The notes beneath the pieces were generated by a model. It saw only the letters and a program-made list of their open reading frames with translations, did not search any database and was not told the origin of the DNA. A stretch of DNA of 64,000 bases from the NCBI GenBank assembly GCA_038049695.1, contig CP142461.1, forward strand, positions 27,535,001-27,599,000, given 5' to 3'. Origin of the DNA: Cinnamomum chago. Its lineage: Eukaryota; Streptophyta; Magnoliopsida; Laurales; Lauraceae. The translations under genes and the position numbers were made by a program. Of the stretch, positions 21,206-33,994 are shown piece by piece; the stretch's first letter is position 1; the number at the start of each line of letters is the position of its first letter.

Positions 21206-22942
21206 GATCAGTGATTTTCCAGTCTTCAGTAGTTTGGAGTTGTGATCAGTTGTGGGGCCCATTGACCATCCAAATGGACATTTATCAATGTATTAAGCCC
21301 GAGTCAACGGTGTGGCTCAACCTTGACTTCTGGGGACCACCGATTAGGGTTTTGATCGTTTAATCTAAGATGATTAGAGCCTTAAACGTTGTCAATGATG
21401 CCCGTAACCTTAGGAGCACCAAACACAGTATCCTTTGGCATCTGAGACTTCATTTAGAGATCTAATTACCGGAGATGGACCTGAACCTGAATGTGGCCCA
21501 TTACCTAGGATTGGACTGTTGCTATTTTCCCTGTTGATTCTCTTACAGAAGTTCATACTTCACCTTTCTTATTTACTGTCATTCTTATATCCTTAGTGTA
21601 GTTAATAACTGCTAATTAATGGAAATGGATGATCTGAACCTATGATATCTAGAGGTGACCCGATAGTATGATTTGGAGAACATTGACCCGTGTCTGTGGC
21701 TAGGCGGGCCCTTATTGGGCCTAAGTATGGAGATGTGTACCCTTAGATTGGAGAGGTAGTTTATATTGGGATTTTAAGTCATTATGGATTAGAAGGAACT
21801 GTTTATCAGTATAAATGGATATGTTGCCTCGTTTGGACGGTTTTAGACCAGGCCATGTACTGATGGGCCTTGGTATGGATCCAACGAGTGGGCTTGGACT
21901 TGGACTATAATCCATGGACTGATTTGTGTATGAACCGCTTAGAGACTTGGTTAGGACCTTGTTCACGCAAGGCAAAGCTTAGACAGACACAGACCCTTAG
22001 AGTTATTCTTGAGTCGGCATAGACATTCACTCGGTTGATTTAAGCTCAGCCTGTGGACTGATCATCCCCGGTAGGAGCTATTATGAGTGTTGAGAGGCTA
22101 TCATGATGAGCTATGTTGTTAAGACGGACGGTGTGATACCGGGTCCAGTCTTCGAGTGATGAGTGTGATGAGATTGATGAGTGATTTACGGGATTAGTAA
22201 TTCCCAGCACTGGTGAAATTCCTCGCCGCAACTGTGTTCAGTATGGGAGGGCCGCGGCATAATATCCCGCGGTATTCCAGCTCGTGTGAATGTGCCATTT
22301 TGTAGTAGATTAGATGTTGTATATTTATCCTGATTCCTTATGCTTATCTTGCTCAACTGCTTAACTCATTTACCTTGTTACTCCTTAATTTATATACCTG
22401 TCTCTATTCATTTGATATATATGTCGTATGTTATTAGTATATTGTGACTTGCCAGATCTTTTAGATCTGACCCATCTTTGGTGCTTAGGCCTTGACCCAG
22501 AGATCGCAGAGGATGCGCTTGCGCTCGTAGAAGCGCCCGTAGCTGGAGAGTTCGCGTGGGGCCCGGCTGACCCAGATGTCGAGCCGGAGGGTGGAGAGCT
22601 TTTACCAGGGTTTTGAGAGTTCACTTTATTTTGGGTTTTGAGGAAATTTTGTAGTGAGCTGGGTAATTAACAGAAAGGTATTAACTTTTCTTGTCTTACA
22701 ACTGATACTTACAAAACTAGACTACTGTTCAGCTCTCATTTAATACATATATTGATACTCATTGCTTCCGCTTACTTGTTATGCTTCCGCAATTTAAGTA
22801 TTGTTAGTATATCGTCCAAAAGTTTTAAATTGGACCTCACTGCGGGCCTACGATCTTGGAAGTTCTCAGATTTTCCGGGAAGTAGCGCGCCAACTTCGGA
22901 TATTCGAACGACTTTATCGGTATCCGGAATTGGGGCGTTACA

Positions 22943-23843
22943 TTAGATATGTTGACTTTCTAATGAATTACACTTGGAAAAGTAATGAAAACATATGGTA
23001 AAAAAGAAAGTGTCGGAAATGCATTGGGAGATTATATTATGCTCCATTTAATACAGGTGAAATGTACTATTTGAGAATGCTCTTACATATTATACGTGGC
23101 GCTAAAAGCTATAAAGATCTAAGGACAATCAACGGTACTGTGCATGATTCATTTAAACTGGCATGTTCGGAACTTGGATTGCTTAATGATAACAATGAGT
23201 GGGACAATGCGATTTGCGAAGCATCAACTTGGGCTACAGGACATCAATTAAGGAACATGTTTGCAGAAATACTGATATTCTCTGAGGTTACAAATCCATT
23301 ACAATTATGGGAGAAAAATTGTCAATCACTTTCTAAAGATATAACAATGAGACTAGAGAGACAAGGATGCACAATAGATTCAAAATTTTCTATATTTGAA
23401 ATTCAAAATCAGGCACTTATTGAAATCGAAACCATCTTAAATAAAAATGGAAGATCATTAAAGGAATTCACAAATATGCCATTCCCTCGCTATGAAGACG
23501 CCGATTACATCTCAAATAGGCTGCTCCATGAAGAAATGTCCTACAATACTGAAGAACTTATCTTTGAGTTTGATATCTTATGTACAAAACTAAATCAGGG
23601 ACAATCTAAAGTATTTCACAATATCATGACATTATGTCAAGAAAAAAAAAGGTGAAATCTTTTTTGTCAATGGCAGTGGTGGAACAAGTAAGACATACTT
23701 GTGGAAAATAATTATTACAAAGCTTAGAAGTGATGGAAAAATAGTTTTGGTTGTTTCATCATCAGGAATAACACCTTTGTTGTTGTCAAGAGGTCGCATT
23801 GCACACTCACGCTTCAAAATCCCACTGGAACCTCATGAGACAT
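22943..23843 (+). pseudogene. Helitron helicase, fragment 2 (N-terminal helicase with Walker A)
   Basis: Continues YVDFLMNYTWKSNENIW, then GEMYYLRMLLHIIRGAKSYKDL and TWATGHQLRNMFAEILIF, all typical of the Helitron helicase domain. The longest open frame is 23062-23655. It ends in a run of nine A (23642-23650) that is one base too long; the next frame gives FFVNGSGGTSKTYLWK, the Walker A loop. The canonical loop is GxGGTGKT, so here a Ser replaces a Gly. Pif1-like helicase unwinds DNA during rolling-circle transposition. The fragment ends at GACAT (23839-23843), the TSD of the LTR element. Confidence 0.9.
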
Positions 23844-26421
23844 TGATCGTGAGCTCCAAGTATAGAGCCGCGATGTAGTAATAAACTGGTGAGACCGGGT
23901 CGATCCACATGGAGCAATGTAAATTAAGATTCCTTCTCAACTTATACCTGCCCTAAATAAAATCTAATTCTAGCCTAAAATCTAGAAAAAAAACATTCAT
24001 CATTCCTACTTTCCAAAAATTAAATTAATTACAATCCAATGAAAAGAAAACTTCCTAAATCTAAAAATCCTAAAATAAAAAACTAAAATTGCTACAAAAT
24101 AACACACAAGCTAGAACATCAAGAATAAAAAGTACAAAAAAATAAGAAACTAAAATAGAAACAAAAGAAACCTAAATTAAAAAGTTAGTAATGCAATGTA
24201 TGCCATGAGATGCTAAAAATTCTAAGTCTTAAAAACTAGTATGTAGGGCCGTTTTTATGCATGATTTTTCCTAATCTAATGCAACCTAAAACTGAGTTTA
24301 ATGGCTGGGTTTTTAACTACAATGATGCATGAATCAACTAAAAAAAACGGAAGTGAAAAATGTTTTAAAACAAAGAAGATATGAATGCGTAAATATGACT
24401 TTAAAAACTAAAACTGTGCAGAAATTCTGCACGCAGACAGCCTAACATGCCATGCTCAACCCACCGGGTTCACAAACCTCCTGAAATCGTTTGGATCTGA
24501 GATTTTGGGATGTGATAAACCATATGCTGAACTTTAATTTCTCCAAATTTCACAGAAAAATATCATGGTTTGACTGGTCTACCCACTTCAAACATTTTGC
24601 AAAAAAACTGTTTCTGCAGGTTTCCTGAAATTGTACAGAAAGTGAGCTGTTTGGTTGTCCAACATAGGTTCATCAAAACTGATTTTTAATTTCTGTCTTA
24701 AAGATCTGAAGGCTTCAATTTCCAGCTACTTAAACATGCACTAGTCATATGATATGAAGATATATGCAATGAACTCTAATCCCAACCCTAAACTATGCAT
24801 AAAATTCACATAATTGCGTAAGAAGCATAAGAAGAAAAGAAAACAACAACTGTTTGAAATTAAATGTATGTAGTGCAAAAGCATTAAATGTGTGGATTGC
24901 AATGAAATTAAATGTGTGGCATTGACAAGAAATTAAATGTGTGGATTTTTCAATAAATGTAAATGTGTGGGAATTGCAATAAAAATAAATGTGTGATAAG
25001 TGTGCTCTTCTTTTTTTATCCTCAAATCGGGTTCATAAGTACTTATTCCATGCCCTTAGGATCTTGGGTTGTCAATCCAAGAACAACAACAAGGAAAACA
25101 CAATTCAAGCATTAATCACCTAAGAAAAAGAATAAAAAAATCACACTTGTACTAATATGCAATGTTTTTACATAAAAGATGGAGAAATAAAATTCCAAAA
25201 AACAACTACATACTAGGATGAAAGGAACCTCTCTAGTTGAAGCTTCAAGTTGGGACAAGCATTCTTGAAGAGAGATGAGCTATGGTAGAGAAAGGAGATG
25301 GGTAGAATGATGGAGGAATTACACTAGTGAGGGGGTCTTTTCTTTCATGAGAGGAGAGGGATGCATATGCCTTCAATTTATAGATTTTTTCCCTCTTTCT
25401 TTCCTTCTTTGCTCCAAGTTTGTAGCATGCAATCTTCTTTGTATGGAAAGTCCCTTCCTTGGCCAACAAGTCTGCAAAGAAATAGCAAGGTGAGTGAGAG
25501 ATTTCTAGTGCTTTCCATGTGCAGAATTGCAATCTTGAGTAGAAATTATAGCACCAACTTCCAGAGCCCATATCTTCCTCGTTTTAGCTCCGATTGGAGT
25601 AATCTTGGATTCTAAAATTTCTACTCGAAAAGAGCTTTCCAACGGTGTATGGACTGCACCAATCCGACGGCTGGATTAAGAGTTATGGCCAATTTAATAC
25701 TGCTGCCCCTGAAAAATCCGAAAATAATTGTGCACATATGGAATGTTAGTTGTGCAATGGGTTGTGTGGGACCCATGTGGACATCCAAAGGCATCTTGGG
25801 ATATTTCTTTCCATGTTTCTTGACTCTCCTTCCCTCTTTGGTTTGCTTCCAAGCTTCTTTGATTGACTAGTCAACTCTTTTCGCAGACTTTCCTTTCTTG
25901 AATTTCTTTCTTGATTTTTGAGTTTTCAAACTTAGTAAGAATTAGATCTTACCAAATTTGAAATTTTCTTTCTTGATCTTGAAATTACAAATCTAGCTTT
26001 CCATTGTTGACTTTTCAAACTCTCCAAAAATACCACGATATGTGGGTCCATTTTGAAAGATGTCCTACCCTTGATCTTTCTCAAATTTCACCAATGTAGG
26101 TCCATTCTTGATTTCTCCTACACAAATTAAAACAAATGGATTCAAGAATAATTTTATGTAAGGAACTTAAATGGACGATGCATGGGACCGTACTTGATGC
26201 ATAGAAAATAATCGACTTTCCAAAAGTAAATCTCCAAAAATGGCAGGTTTCATGAATTTATGCATAAAGTTTGATTTTTGAGCGAATTATGGATGAATGC
26301 ACTACAATGGACCCTAAATGCATAAAACATGATTTGACACTAAATAGAGTTCTTTAATATCAATAAGCCCTTAAAATGGTCCAAAATGTGTATGAAAATG
26401 TGCACTTTTCAGGACTCATCA
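23844..26421 (-). repeat. 3' LTR (by transcription) of the non-autonomous Athila-like element
   Basis: 2578 bp, homologous throughout to 30207-32795. It contains a short direct-repeat cluster TTAAATGTGTGG (about five copies, 24885-24995) and a minus-strand TATAAATT near 25380. The 108-codon minus ORF at 25245-25571 is also found in the other LTR only because the LTRs are copies. Confidence 0.92.
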
Positions 26422-27890
26422 CACCCCCTACTAGCATTTTGCTAGTCCCTAGCAAAAACTGCAAAAAACATGAGGTTTTAATCCTAACTTAATCTAAAAC
26501 TAATGTAACAAAACTAACTAAAAATTAATGCAATGCCACTTTCGCTGGCACTCTCGACTGCATTTAGCGTATGTAGTAAGCCCTTATACCCCTAGGTTCC
26601 CCCTAGTGGACGAGTTGTGCCTCGTGAGGGTTTGCAGTGAATGTACCCACAAAATTCATTTTTTTTTCAAAGGGATCTTTTTAAATGAAGATTTACAAAC
26701 ACCGGATATTCTCGATTTTCAGAATTTTCAAAGCAAAGGCAAATTTGACACTCGGTTCACAAATCCCATCTTTTGGTCTGAAATTCTTGAATTCATGCTA
26801 ATTTGATTGTGCACGGTGAAATAGTGTGTATACGTAAAAACAAATAAGCTTCAAATGATCCGCCAAGATTCCCATGAAAACAATTTTCAATCCAAAATTT
26901 TGGGCCACCTAACCCTAGCAAAGAAAAACAATATTCCTCTCAAGGCAACCATGATGGCTTTCACACTACTATTTTTTCAAAGGCCGCAATTTTTTTTTAA
27001 ACACACACATGTGACTGTGCAATGCCTAGGTCCTTTAAGCTTTCTAAGTAACTCATGTAACGAGAATTAGGCCAATGACTCCCAAACCAGATGGCTTTAG
27101 AGCACGGGCTTACTGGCTCGGGTTAAAAAGGCTACGAACCCAAACTAGTCACACAATTTTTTTTATTCTTTTCAACACTTTTTTTTTCTCTTTTTTTTTT
27201 TTGTTTTTTTTAACAGTCCCCAACAATAGGCAGCCCTTTCAACGGCTCTATGCCCGAATTAATTCAACGGCTCTATGGCCAACAAAACCAGATGAACCAG
27301 GAACTTGTAAAACTAAGGGTCGGTTTTCCATCATATTTTCAATCCAATCGTCAAAGAAAAATGGAAATCATGGCTTGGCATTCAAAAACTTTGAAAACAT
27401 ATATAGACTGTGTAAAAGTGGGGGATCAAAATTTAGCACTTTTCCAAAAACTCTTTCCTTAAACAAAATAGTAAACCATTGTTCTCTCTTTGCCCAAAGC
27501 ACCAAAAATTCCAAGGTTCAAGATATCTTTGTTTCATAAAAATCCTCTCGAAATTTCCTTGTTCCCAAGAACCAACAAAATAACAACTTTTTTTTGTTTT
27601 TTGGAAAATCAAAAGAAAATTGTGTAAAACTTTTGTCTAAAGATGGACAAGTGTGCTTGTTCCCACCCCCTAACCTAAGATGAACATCGTCCTTGATGTT
27701 ATGCATGTAGCGCAAAAAAAATATAACATGAGGAAAGTAAATGACAGGAGGGTAAAGGGGAAGAAGTCACCTGAAGATGTAGCTTTTTAGATCTCTGTCC
27801 ATGGTGAGACGAAACAAAGAAAACAAAAGGAAAAAAAAAGCTACTCTACTAAAAGAAAAGAAAAATCTACAATAAAAAGAAAGGAAAATC
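26422..27890 (-). other. 3' noncoding interior of the element, with purine tract
   Basis: Next to the LTR the minus strand reads TAGGGGGTG|TGATGAG, a short polypurine tract (26422-26430). Further in are one diverged copy of the CAACCATGATGGCTTTC / CCCCAACAATAGGCAGCCC repeat (26944-27250) that is expanded at 48926-50375, a T run near 27160-27210, and the Athila-type TTAGGGGGTGGG phrase at about 27660-27690. No coding signal. Confidence 0.65.
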
Positions 27891-29616
27891 CTACACTACT
27901 TGATCCAAATCCATGAATCCACCCGGATCCCAGATGAAGTTTTCCTCAGCACAAATCACAAGAAACACATAAAGAGATGTTACCATGGGAACGTGAAGCA
28001 CATTGAATATAAGGACCGCATGATGTTTGTTGTAAAAGTGTGGAAAAAGGACCACTATGAAAAATAATTCCTCCTCCCTGAAAAATGGGTCTTTGAATGG
28101 AAGGAGAGGAGGACGCAATGAACAACTGGGTGGCCCCATGTCCTCCCATGCCACAAATTCTTTTGACTTAATTTCCACAATGTCCATAGGCACGGGCTCA
28201 AATGATTCCAAAGTGTTAGGCTCGAAGGTTTGAATAGGACCACCCTCTAGTTCCAGGAGTTTCTCTGAATTACATTGAGGGCCAAGAAATGCGATGGCAA
28301 TTTCTCTTATGGTCGGATCATCAGATTTCATGAAGAATTCAATACATGATTCCAAGGATTCCACATTGTCCGAATTAGAAATCTGAAAAATGGGGTCATC
28401 CTCCCAATAGTAATCTTGCATTTGGGCCTCATTGGGCGCATTCGCGGGTCCATCAATCATGGGAAAATCAATTTCTAGGAAATCCGCAATTCCAGAATCA
28501 TCAAAAGAATTGGACCCAAAGTAAGGATCAACATAAAAGGGCACAATATCTTCTTCGAAGGGGTCCACATTCTCATTCGGATCAAACAAGTGAGGGTTGG
28601 AGGAATTTGGCTCATAGGGTTCATAATCTGATTCATGCAACGCACCATCATCCATATCCACAGGTGCACCCTTGAATATCCTCTGCGTATTTGTGCAATC
28701 CATATCCGTCGGATTTTCAATGAGTGATGGATCATCATGTTGAAATTCATTCCCACTGCCAAGGGTGTCATTTACTTTTTTCATTTGAAGTGCAGTTTGA
28801 CTAATTGAAGTCATTAGTCTTTCCATGGATTGTGCATTGTTCTGTATGGATTGCATGGTGTTTTGCGTGAACGTGATGAATCTGGCTAAAGTGTCCTCCA
28901 AGGAGCCCTCCGGGGGTGGTGGTGGTTCATATGATCATTTAGGCGGTGGGGAGTCATTAGGTGCATATGAACAAGGGGAAGAATGGGGTGCATATAAAAT
29001 ATCCCGTGAAGGGTAATCATACGACCCACCTAGAGTAAATTCTTGGAGATAAAAATTTCCCATATCAAGCCCATCTTGCCAATTGTCAGGAGTCACATTG
29101 CACATGCTACTCATGTTACTCATTTCATCGTGGCAAGTCCATTGATTTGCATTTGAATCTCCTTGCCATTGAATTCCCACATCCATATTTGAAGGAGCGA
29201 ATGAGTGCGTGGGGTATGAGTAATCATGTGGGGGCCCGTGTTGGTTGATCATCTTCCATTATCATTCCATTGATACCCTCCATGCACTCCTCATTATAAT
29301 CACGACCATAGTGATTGGCCCATTTCCACCCATATGTGGAACCTCTTTCCAACGAACAAGTTATTTGATGTATATTTGCATTCCATTCTTGTTCGCGCAA
29401 CTCCCTTAGGGATTTGTGATTATTTGAAGCATCATCAGAGTTGCTTTGATAAAATCCCCACTTATTCGTATATGAGTTAATGTAAGTTGACAGGTACGTA
29501 TCCGTGGGGTGTAGGTACTCACGCCAGGACTTCTTTGGGCTATCATTATTGATTTTGCCCTCATTGGTTTGTCCAGAATTTGGTCTCCTCATGTTTGTGG
29601 ATTTCCATTGGTCCAT
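27891..29616 (-). pseudogene. Long ORF of unknown family in the non-autonomous element
   Basis: Three minus-strand frames in a row look like one gene of about 570 codons: 29616-~29240 (starts MDQWKSTNMRRPNSG), ~29250-28938, and 28934-27891. The first and second are joined by a one-base shift near 29240. The second and third share one frame, split only by a TGA at 28937-28935. Composition is unusual: Asn/Ser/Tyr/Gln-rich at the start, then strongly acidic (DPNENVDPFEEDIVPF), with a hydrophobic stretch near the end (VTSLYVFLVICAEE). The segment EDTLARFITFTQNTMQSIQN could form a coiled coil. Position after the primer site is that of gag, but no zinc knuckle or gag motif is seen. Function unknown. 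Confidence 0.6.
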
Positions 29617-30182
29617 TTTTTTGGAATCACTTCTTCTTGGTTTTTTTTTTTTTAATTATTATGAGAAAGGAAATGAAACTAGCATACACAAGCAGCAACT
29701 AAGTTAATTCCTAAAGTTGGAAAGTTTCCCTAAGTTCTTGGAAAGTTTCCCTAAGTTCACCAACCCGGCTCTATGAAACCAGCTCGGCCAGTTCAGCCCC
29801 CAGGTAAGGGTAGGATCACGAACGAACCAGTTTGAAGGACCCTTGCCTAGAACAGTCTAGCTGTCTCCAAACTCTTGACAAGGCTTTGCTTCGGCACCGA
29901 GATGATCAAGGACATCAATTAGGTCACTTTGGTTCACTTTCTTCTAAAAAGATTTAAAACAAGTTGAGAAAAATAAAGTAACTTTGCCAATTTTAAAAAA
30001 GTTTTCTAAAAAAAATTCAATGATGTGTCCTTTCTAATTAGCAATCCATGCACTTTCCTAATCCAATTTAGGGCGGTTTAACATTCCATGCAAACACCTC
30101 CTAATCTAAAAAGATGACAAAAATAGCAGACCCATAAAACAATGTAAATAAGGAAAGTTAGAGAAGTTACCTTATATGGCGC
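29617..30182 (-). other. Leader between primer site and ORF
   Basis: Noncoding, with a poly(A)/T run at 29641-29652 and a duplicated TTGGAAAGTTTCCCTAAGTTC at about 29716-29760. Nothing else recognised. Confidence 0.45.
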
Positions 30183-30200
30183 TCCCCGGCAACGGTGCCA
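30183..30200 (-). promoter_or_regulatory. Primer-binding site for tRNA-Asp
   Basis: The minus strand reads TGGCACCGTTGCCGGGGA, complementary (one change) to the 3' end of plant tRNA-Asp, six bases inside the 5' LTR. It fixes the orientation of the element. Confidence 0.85.
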
Positions 30201-30206
30201 AAAACT

Positions 30207-32795
30207 TGATCGTGAGCTCCAAGTGTAGAGCCGCGATGTAGTAATAAATTGGTGAGACCAGATCGATCCACAGGGAGCAATGTAAATTAAGATTCCTTCT
30301 CAACTTATACCTGCCCTAAATAAAATCTAATTCTAGCCTAAAATCTAGAAAAATACATTCATCATTCTACTTTCCAAAAATTAAATTAATTACAATCCAA
30401 TGAAAAGAAAACTTCCTAAATCTAAAAATCCTAAAATAAAAAACTAAAATTGCTACAAAAGAACACACAAGCTAGAACATCAAGAATAACAAGTACAAAA
30501 AAACTAAGAAACTAAAATAGAAACAAAAGAAACCTAAATTAAAAAGTTAGTAATGCATTGTATGCCATGAGATACTAAAAATTCTAAGTCTTAAAAACTA
30601 GTATGCAGGGCTGTTTTTATGCATGATTTTTCCTAATCTAATGCAACCTAAAACTGAGTTTAATGGCTGGGTTTTTAACTACAATGATTCATGAATCAAC
30701 TAAAAAAAACGGAAGTGAAAAATGTTTTAAAACAAAGAAGATATGAATGCGTAAATATGACCTTAAAAACTAAAACTGTGCAGAAATTATGCACGCAGAC
30801 AGCCTAACATGCCATGTTCAAGCCACTGGTTCACAAACCTCCTGAAATCATTTGGATCTGAAATTTTGGGATGTGATAGACCATATGCTGAACTTTAATT
30901 TCTCCAAATTTCAAAGAAAAATATCATGGTTTGATTGGTCTACCCACTTCAAACTTTTATGCAAAAAAAACTGTTTCTGCAGGTTTCCTGAAATTGTACA
31001 GAAAGTGGGCGGTTTGGTTGTCCAACATAGGTTCATCAAAACTGATTTTTAATTTCTGTCTTAAAGATCTGAAGGCTTCAATTTCCAGCCACTTAAACAT
31101 GCACTAGCCATATGATATGAAGATATATGCAATGAACTCTAATCCCAACCCTAAACTATATATGCATAAAATTCACATAATTGCGTAAGAAGCATAAGAA
31201 GAAAAGAAAACAACAACTGTTTGAATTTAAATGTTTGTAGTGCAAAAGCATTAAATGTGTGGATTTCAATGAAATTAAATGTGTGGCATTGACAAGAAAT
31301 TAAATGTGTGGATTTTTCAATAAATGTAAATTAATGTGTGGGAATTGCAATAAAAATAAATGTGTGATAAGTGTGCTCTTCTTTTTTTATCCTCAAATCG
31401 GGTTCATAAGTACTTATTTCATGTCCTTAGGATCTTGGGTTGTCAATCCAAGAACAACAATAAGGAAAACACAATTCAAGCATTAATCACATAAGAAAAA
31501 GAATAAAAAAATCACACTTTTACTAATATGCAATGTTGTTACATAAAAGATGGAGAAATAAAATTCCAAAACACAACTACATACTAGGATGAAAGGAACC
31601 TCTCTAGTTGAAGCTTCAAGTTGGGACAAGCCTTCTTGAAGAGAGATGAGCTATGGTAGAGAAAGGAGATGGGTAGAATGAGGGAGGAATTACACTAGTG
31701 AGGGGGTCTTTTCTTTCATGAGAGGAGAGGGTTGCATATGCCTTCAATTTATAGATTTTTGCCCTCTTTCTTTCCTTCTTTGCTCCAAGTTTGTAGCATG
31801 CAATCTTCTTTGTATGGCAAGTCCCTTCCTTGGCCAACAAGTCTGCAAAGAAATAGCAAGGTGAGTGAGTGATTTTTTGTGCTTTCCATGTGCAAAATTG
31901 CAATCTTGAGTAGAAATTATAGCACCAACTTCCAGAGCCCATATCTTCCTCGTTTTAGCTTCGATTGGCATAATCTTGGATTCTAAAGATATCTACTCGA
32001 AAAGATCTTTCCAACGGTGTATGGACTGCACTAATCCGACGGCTGGATTAAGAGTTGTGGCCAATTTAATACTGCTGCCTCTGAAAAATCCGAAAATAAT
32101 TGTGCACATATGGAATGTTAGTTGTGCAATGGGGTGTGTGGGACCCATGTGGACATCCAAAGGCATCTTGGGATATCGCTTTCCTTGTTTCTTGACTCTC
32201 CTTCCCTCTTTGGTTTGCTTCCAAGCTTCTTTGATTGACTAGTCAACTCTTTTCGTAGACTTTCATTTCTTGAATTTCTTTCTTGATTTTTGAGTTTTCA
32301 AACTTAGTAAGAATTAGATCTTACCAAATTTGAAATTTCCTTTCCTGATCTTGAAATTAAAAATCTAGCTTTCCATTGTTAACTTTTCAAACTCTCCAAA
32401 AATACCAAGATATGTGGGTCCATTTTGAAAGATGTCCTACCCTTGATCTCTCTCAAATTTCACCAATGTAGGTCCCATTCTTGATTTCTCCTACACTAAT
32501 TAAAACAAATGGATTCAATAATAATTTTATGTAAGGAACTTAAATGGACGATGCATGGGACCCTACTTGATGCACCGAAAATAATCGACTTTCCAAAAAT
32601 AAATCTCCTAAAATGGCAGGTTTCATGAATTTATGCAAAAAGTGTGATTTTTGAGCGAATTATGCATGAATGCACTACAATGGACCCTAAATGCATAAAA
32701 ACATGATTTGACACTAAATAGAGTTCTTTACTATCAATAAACCCTTAAAATGGTCCAAAATTTGTTTGAAAATGTGCACTTTTCAGGACTCATCA
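30207..32795 (-). repeat. 5' LTR (by transcription) of the non-autonomous Athila-like element
   Basis: 2589 bp, matching 23844-26421 with scattered single-base changes and small indels (for example an added TATA in CTATATATGCATAAAATTC near 31156). The TTAAATGTGTGG repeats recur at 31249-31370. Ends with GACTCATCA directly before the GACAT duplication. Confidence 0.92.
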
Positions 32796-33443
32796 GACAT
32801 CATGTTGCTCCATTAGTAAAAAAATCAAATTTGGCTGATCTTATTCGAAATAAACTTTGATTATACGGGACGAAGCACCAATGATGAATAAGCATGCCTT
32901 TGATGCTGTTGATAGAACTCTACGTGACGTACTCAATGTGTCTAACCATACTGTAGCCTCTAAATTATTTGGAGAAATAACTGTTACATTTGGTGGAGAT
33001 TTTAGACAAATTTTGCCTGTAATTAGAAAAGGAAGTAGAGAGGATATAGTTTCTTCTTCAATTGCAAAATCTTTGATATGGAAGAATTGTAAGGTTCAAA
33101 ACCTAATTGAAAATATGCGGCTACAAAATTTAACAACCGATGATGATATGACATAGTTTGCAAGATGGGTATAAAGTATTGGAGATGGAGAATGCAACTC
33201 TACCAGTGATGATGATGACGACAACTTGGTTGAGATACCATCTGATTTAAGAATTGATACATACAATATTGATGAGATTATGCCACTGATAAACTTTGTT
33301 TATGAGAACATAGATAAGAATTATAAAGATCTATCTTATCTGAGAGATAGAGCCATCTTAACAATTCTAAATGATTATGTTGAAAAGATTAATGGTGTAG
33401 TTCTCTCAATGATTCCTACACAAGGGCAAACATATTTAAGCGC
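32796..33443 (+). pseudogene. Helitron helicase, fragment 3 (Walker B and motif III)
   Basis: After the GACAT duplication the helicase goes on with SNLADLIRNK, then LIIRDEAPMMNKHAFDAVDRTLRD (Walker B, DE kept; Trp replaced by Arg) and ITVTFGGDFRQILPVI, all standard in Helitron/Pif1 helicases. A run of seven A near 32819 and the stretch around 32857 each need a one-base shift to stay in frame. A TAG at about 33154 interrupts after DDDMT, and a second open frame (33226-33443) follows in the same region of the protein. It ends TYLSA at the MITE. Confidence 0.88.
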
Positions 33444-33994
33444 TAGGGGTGAGCGTCTGTCTAACGAACCGAAAGTTCGATCCGAACCGAACCGAATTTT
33501 TTTATTTGGTTCGATTATACGGTTAAATTGGTTAGGTTCGGTTAAGATTTACAACAAATTTGGATAATATAGTTCGGTTCGGTTTTGGATTTTTTTTCAC
33601 CAAATTAACTGAATTAAACGGATTTATTAATATACATATAAAAGTTTGTATTTTAGATATATAAAATATATAAACTCTTAAGGCTGATAAACTGTTGAAT
33701 ACTTGGTTTTAATATCTTTTTTATTTTGGATATTTAGAATTTGCTAGTTGTCTATACTTTGGGTTTTTTTATTATTGAAATATTCCCAACAAATTTGGGC
33801 CTCATAATAACAAAGCCCAACATATGGCCTTTCGACCGAATTGACCGAAATTTAACCGAAATATTTTTGGTTCGGTCGAATTCGGTTACAACTCATAATT
33901 CGGTCGGTTCGGTTAAGAGTTTCTTCGACCGAAATATTTCGGTTCGGTCAAAATTTTGACCAAACCGACCGAACCGACCGAATACTCATCCCTA
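33444..33994. mobile_element. hAT-type MITE nested in the Helitron helicase
   Basis: 551 bp, starting TAGGGGTGAG and ending CTCATCCCTA (10-bp inverted repeat with one mismatch). A perfect 8-bp duplication TTAAGCGC flanks it (33436-33443 and 33995-34002). Removing the insert and one repeat restores the helicase frame TYLSADTM. The interior is rich in GGTTCGGTT / AACCGAACC motifs. No transposase. Confidence 0.93.

Larger units (their letters stand above)
19777..22942 (+). mobile_element. Del/Tekay-like solo LTR nested in Helitron 2
   Basis: 3166 bp, starting TGTGAGGCCCC and ending GGGGCGTTACA (nearly inverted), with perfect 5-bp duplications TTAGA at 19772-19776 and 22943-22947. Excision rejoins the Helitron frame ...EAKSLR-YVDFL. 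No internal coding domain or second terminus, so a solo LTR. TATAAAA is at 20122-20128, followed by a pyrimidine-rich leader. A palindrome array lies 500-1100 bp downstream. The 3' part has ATGCTTCCGC shortly before the end, as does the solo LTR at 707. The two are related in plan but not close in sequence. Confidence 0.88.
23844..32795 (-). mobile_element. Non-autonomous Athila-like LTR retrotransposon, complete, minus orientation
   Basis: 8952 bp with two LTRs (23844-26421 and 30207-32795), both TGATCGTGAG...GACTCATCA on the plus strand, and perfect TSDs GACAT (23839-23843, 32796-32800). The tRNA-Asp-type primer site beside the right LTR shows that it reads on the minus strand. The interior has one broken long ORF of unknown family and no protease, RT, RNase H or integrase. 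A phrase GTTAGGGGGTGGG after a GATGTTCATC block (27660-27700, minus) recurs in the Athila element at 63561-63600, so it is probably an Athila relative moved in trans by that kind of element. The LTRs are still very alike, so insertion is not ancient. It sits in the Helitron helicase gene. Confidence 0.9.

Noticed and set aside
25245-25571. 108-codon minus ORF kept in both LTRs (also 31616-31942)
   Set aside because: Kept because the LTRs are recent copies; no motif, and it spans the likely TATA/leader region.
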